NCBI GenBank assembly: GCA_964540445.1
Contig: CAZIMF010000042.1
Span: 1-7,620 of the forward strand
Length of the DNA: 7,620 nt
Direction: 5' to 3'
Origin: JALQXV01 sp964540445
GTDB taxonomy: Bacteria > Patescibacteriota > Saccharimonadia > Saccharimonadales > 2-12-FULL-41-12
Positions within the stretch are counted from its first letter, which is position 1. The number at the start of each line of letters is the position of its first letter. A program made the translations under genes and the position numbers. Below the pieces are notes generated by a model. That model was given only the letters and a program-made list of their open reading frames with translations. It did not search any database and was not told the DNA's origin. Below are positions 5,189 through 7,620 of this stretch, one piece after another.

Positions 5189-6298
5189 CTAAAGTCCGAA
5201 GCGGCCTTTTTTTGAGTTACCGGCTTCTTGAAAGTTTTGGAGTAGTTCGATTTGCTGCTTCGAGAGTTTGGTGGGTGTATCAACAGTAATCGTAACAATG
5301 TGAGCACCCCGTACGTCACTTTTCATCCGTGGAACTCCGTGGCCTGACAATTTAAAGTCTGTGCCACTCTGCGTACCAGCCGGGACTTTCATAGTTACCG
5401 GCCCGTCAACGGTATCAACTTCAATTTCAGTACCCAGAGTAGCCTCTACTATACCGATGTGCTCTTCGCTTAGGATAAGTTCGCCTTCACGCGTGAAGCG
5501 TTTGTGGGGTTTAACCCGGATTTGCACATAGAGATCACCTTTTGGGCCATTGGCGACTGCTTCACCGTGCTCACGTAGCCGGATAGTAGCTCCGTCATCA
5601 ATACCGGCCGGAATTTTAAGTGGAATAGTTATATTTTTCTTTTCTGTACCAGTGCCTTTACAAACACTGCAGACCTTTTCAGGAATCTTGCCCGTACCTC
5701 TACATTTCGGACACGACGTGGTCTGCTGAATGTTGCCAAAGATAGTCCGCATTGCCTGGATCACCTGACCAGAGCCCTTACAAGTTGGGCAGGTTTTAAG
5801 CTCGTACCCTGGTTCGGCTGTAGTCCCCTTACAGTGGCCGCATGTGTCTTGAAGATTTAACTTAAGATTATACTCAACTCCAAAAACTGCCTCTTCAAAG
5901 GTTAGCTCTATGCCGGTTTCAACATCATTCCCGCGCGCTTCACGGCGCCGGCCGGACTGTCCTCCACCTTCGCCGCCGAAGAAACTACCCAAAATATCAC
6001 CAAGCCCAAGGTCGCCAAAATCAAAATGCATCTCTTGCCCTGCACCGCCAAAACCGGCGTACGGATTACCGCCGCCAGAGGCACCGCCGACGCCCGCATG
6101 GCCAAACTGGTCGTAGCGCTGTCGTTTTGAAGGGTCTTTCAGTACTTCGTAGGCCTCGTTAGCTTCTTTGAACTTAATCTCATCGCCACCACGGTCTGGA
6201 TGATGTTCAACGGCGACACGACGAAACGCCTTCTTGATCTCATCATCAGAGGCGTTTTTGCTTAATCCCAGTACTTCGTAATAATCTCGTTTTGCCAT
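5189..6298 (-). CDS. dnaJ: DnaJ, type I Hsp40 co-chaperone
   Basis: This gene encodes 369 residues with the full class I domain order. The J domain (about 4-66) has the catalytic H33-P34-D35, which stimulates the DnaK ATPase. It is followed by a Gly/Phe-rich linker (about 67-118), a cysteine-rich zinc domain with four C-x-x-C-x-G repeats (C153/156, C170/173, C196/199, C210/213), and the C-terminal substrate-binding domains (about 220-345). The loop after HPD is several residues shorter than in E. coli DnaJ (H-P-D-R-G-G-D-E directly into K-F-K-E). The first zinc repeat ends T-T instead of the usual G-x-G. It lies 129 bases downstream of dnaK on the same strand. No Shine-Dalgarno sequence is visible. 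TATAAC (6310-6305) lies six bases before the ATG, so a local promoter would produce a leaderless mRNA, although no good -35 is seen. Confidence 0.97.
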   Translation of the reverse strand: MAKRDYYEVLGLSKNASDDEIKKAFRRVAVEHHPDRGGDEIKFKEANEAYEVLKDPSKRQRYDQFGHAGVGGASGGGNPYAGFGGAGQEMHFDFGDLGLGDILGSFFGGEGGGQSGRRREARGNDVETGIELTFEEAVFGVEYNLKLNLQDTCGHCKGTTAEPGYELKTCPTCKGSGQVIQAMRTIFGNIQQTTSCPKCRGTGKIPEKVCSVCKGTGTEKKNITIPLKIPAGIDDGATIRLREHGEAVANGPKGDLYVQIRVKPHKRFTREGELILSEEHIGIVEATLGTEIEVDTVDGPVTMKVPAGTQSGTDFKLSGHGVPRMKSDVRGAHIVTITVDTPTKLSKQQIELLQNFQEAGNSKKGRFGL

Positions 6299-6326
6299 AG
6301 TTTAGTTATATATACATTTAATTCTT

Positions 6327-6348
6327 AAAAACACCTGTACTTAGGTAT
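6327..6348 (-). terminator. Candidate weak intrinsic terminator or attenuator between dnaK and dnaJ
   Basis: On the minus strand ATACCT (6348-6343), loop AAGTAC, then AGGTGT (6336-6331) make a 6-bp stem with one G-T wobble, followed by a T-tract down to 6327. The stem is short and not GC-rich, so it would at best be partial. A competing hairpin GGTA (6358-6355)/TACC (6347-6344) uses the same left arm. Confidence 0.35.
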
Positions 6349-6427
6349 CTATCGTACCACTTATTCACTGTGCTGGTTTAGCTCATCCATTGTTCTCTGG
6401 TCAGAAACCCATTTTATAGACAAAGAT

Positions 6428-7620
6428 TTATTTCTTCTTCTTTTTGTCGTCTTTTTTGTCATCGACAACTTCACCTTCGACTGGGCCATCCGTTGCAGAA
6501 TTTTTAGTCTCCGTTGCTTCTTCGGTGTCGCCTTCAGTTCCGGCTGGTGATGCTTCGGCTTGCGCTTGCTCGTACATTTTGGCACCGATTGGCATGATTT
6601 TCTCATTGAGCGCTTTAGTTGCGATTTCGAAGGCATCTTTGTCGGCTTTTTCGTCGGCCTGGACTTTCTTAGCTTCGGCTACCGCTTCTTCGATAGTCTT
6701 CTTATCTTCATCTGAGAGCTTATCCTTATACTCAGTTGGCATTTTTTCGGCTTGGTAGACTGCGCTGTCAAACAAGTTACGAGCTTCGGCAGATTCCCGC
6801 TTTTTCTTATCTTCTTCGGCGTGGGCTTCGGCTTCTTTCGCGGCTTTTTCGACTTCTTCTTTGCTTAAGCTGCCGCTGTCTTGAATAGTAATGCTTTGCT
6901 CTTTACCACTGCCTTTATCTTTAGCTGTAACATTTAAGATGCCGTTGGCGTCGAGATTAAATGTAACTTCAACCTGAGGTACGCCGCGTGGAGCTGGGGG
7001 GATACCATCGAGCACAAAGCGACCGAGTGACTTATTGTCGTTAACCATTTCGCGCTCACCTTGCACTACATGAATTTCTACTTGCGGCTGATTATCTGCG
7101 GCTGTTGAAAAGGTTTCGCTTTTGCTGGTTGGGATGGTTGTGTTTCGCTCAATAAGCTTAGTCGTTACACCTCCAAGGGTCTCGATACCTAAGCTGAGTG
7201 GCGTTACATCAAGCAGTAAGACGTCTTTAACGTCTCCTTGTAATACACCACCCTGGATAGCTGCACCAATTGCCACAACTTCGTCCGGGTTAACGCCTTG
7301 CTTTGGATCTTTTCCAAAGATGGACTTCACTTTTTCGACAACTGCAGGCATGCGGGTCATACCACCCACCAAAACAACCTCATTAATATCAGAGGCTTTT
7401 AGTTTGGCGTCTTTTAGTGCCTTTTCGCATGGACCGGCCGTTGCATCAATTAAGTCTTGTACCAAGTCGATTAATTTAGACCGACTCATCTTATATTCAA
7501 AGTGCTTAGGGCCGTCTGCATCTGCGGTTAAGAATGGTAGATTAATATCAGCAACTTCGGTAGTAGACAGTTCTTTTTTAGCTTTTTCGGCTTCTTCTTT
7601 CAGACGCTGCATAGCAGCTT
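6428..7620 (-). CDS. dnaK: DnaK (Hsp70), C-terminal two thirds; N terminus beyond window
   Basis: The reading frame is open to the right edge, so about 397 codons are visible and the gene is incomplete at its 5' end; the Met at 7612 is internal (A-A-M-Q-R-L, as in other DnaK proteins). Counting from that Met: the end of the nucleotide-binding domain with L-V-G-G-M-T-R-M-P (81-89) and A-I-G-A-A-I-Q-G-G (114-122), the interdomain linker and start of the substrate domain L-L-L-D-V-T-P-L-S-L-G (132-142), the beta-sandwich substrate domain (to about 245), the alpha-helical lid (about 250-350), and an acidic tail. DnaK refolds and holds hydrophobic peptides in the cytoplasm in an ATP-driven cycle with DnaJ and GrpE. 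The C terminus contains E-G-E-V-V-D but ends in an unusual run of lysines, where many bacteria have a short acidic end. DnaJ follows on the same strand. Confidence 0.98.
   Translation of the reverse strand, partial: AAMQRLKEEAEKAKKELSTTEVADINLPFLTADADGPKHFEYKMSRSKLIDLVQDLIDATAGPCEKALKDAKLKASDINEVVLVGGMTRMPAVVEKVKSIFGKDPKQGVNPDEVVAIGAAIQGGVLQGDVKDVLLLDVTPLSLGIETLGGVTTKLIERNTTIPTSKSETFSTAADNQPQVEIHVVQGEREMVNDNKSLGRFVLDGIPPAPRGVPQVEVTFNLDANGILNVTAKDKGSGKEQSITIQDSGSLSKEEVEKAAKEAEAHAEEDKKKRESAEARNLFDSAVYQAEKMPTEYKDKLSDEDKKTIEEAVAEAKKVQADEKADKDAFEIATKALNEKIMPIGAKMYEQAQAEASPAGTEGDTEEATETKNSATDGPVEGEVVDDKKDDKKKKK

Noticed and set aside
5910..6116. 68-codon plus-strand Pro-rich ORF
   Set aside because: It is antisense to the Gly/Phe-rich part of dnaJ, where Gly codons read backwards as Pro.
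6361..6636. 91-codon minus-strand ORF overlapping the dnaK end
   Set aside because: Most of it is a frame-shifted shadow of the Lys/Glu-rich dnaK tail, giving an artefactual Lys/Arg-rich product. Only its last nine codons lie outside dnaK.
1..7620. CRISPR array, insertion sequence or phage genes
   Set aside because: No regularly spaced repeats, transposase or integrase motifs, or terminal inverted repeats were found on either strand.

Overview
This window looks like a compact genome of the Candidate Phyla Radiation (Patescibacteria), most probably Candidatus Saccharibacteria (TM7). That is an inference from style: short intergenic gaps, small membrane proteins of unknown function with Pro/Gln-rich tails, a DnaJ with a shortened J-domain loop, and moderate base composition. 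No rRNA or other phylogenetic marker is present, and the genetic code looks standard.

Layout. Left edge (1-347): the 5' two thirds of a minus-strand tRNA-Lys(UUU) cut by the window edge. Upstream of it lie a degenerate second copy of the tRNA 5' half, a strongly structured stretch that includes an inverted copy of the tRNA D-arm, and a palindromic divergent promoter region. 348-1648 (+): two adjacent membrane proteins, one with a PLDc_N-like two-helix hairpin and one resembling DUF4234, each ending in a low-complexity Pro-rich tail. 1645-4947 (-): a four-gene cluster. In transcription order it holds an ATP-grasp ligase fused to a RimB-like retropepsin domain, then RimK (S6-type glutamate ligase), a membrane-anchored DUF192 protein, and a multi-helix membrane protein whose stop codon overlaps that of the convergent plus-strand gene. 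The cluster begins at a perfect-consensus sigma-70-type promoter that implies a nearly leaderless mRNA. 4994-5110 (-): a 38-residue single-helix membrane protein. 5189-7620 (-): dnaJ, and the C-terminal two thirds of dnaK, which runs off the right edge.

How the genes work together. DnaK and DnaJ are the Hsp70/Hsp40 pair; grpE is not seen here. The most interesting unit is the amidoligase cluster. It pairs a standard RimK (adds Glu to a protein C terminus, classically ribosomal protein S6) with a second, divergent ATP-grasp enzyme that carries its own predicted aspartic protease, only 2 bp away. A ligase plus a trimming peptidase suggests a reversible peptide-tagging or ribosome-modification module in a reduced genome. 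The shared function is inferred from domains and gene spacing. The two surface-type membrane proteins and the promoter-distal membrane protein have no assignable role.
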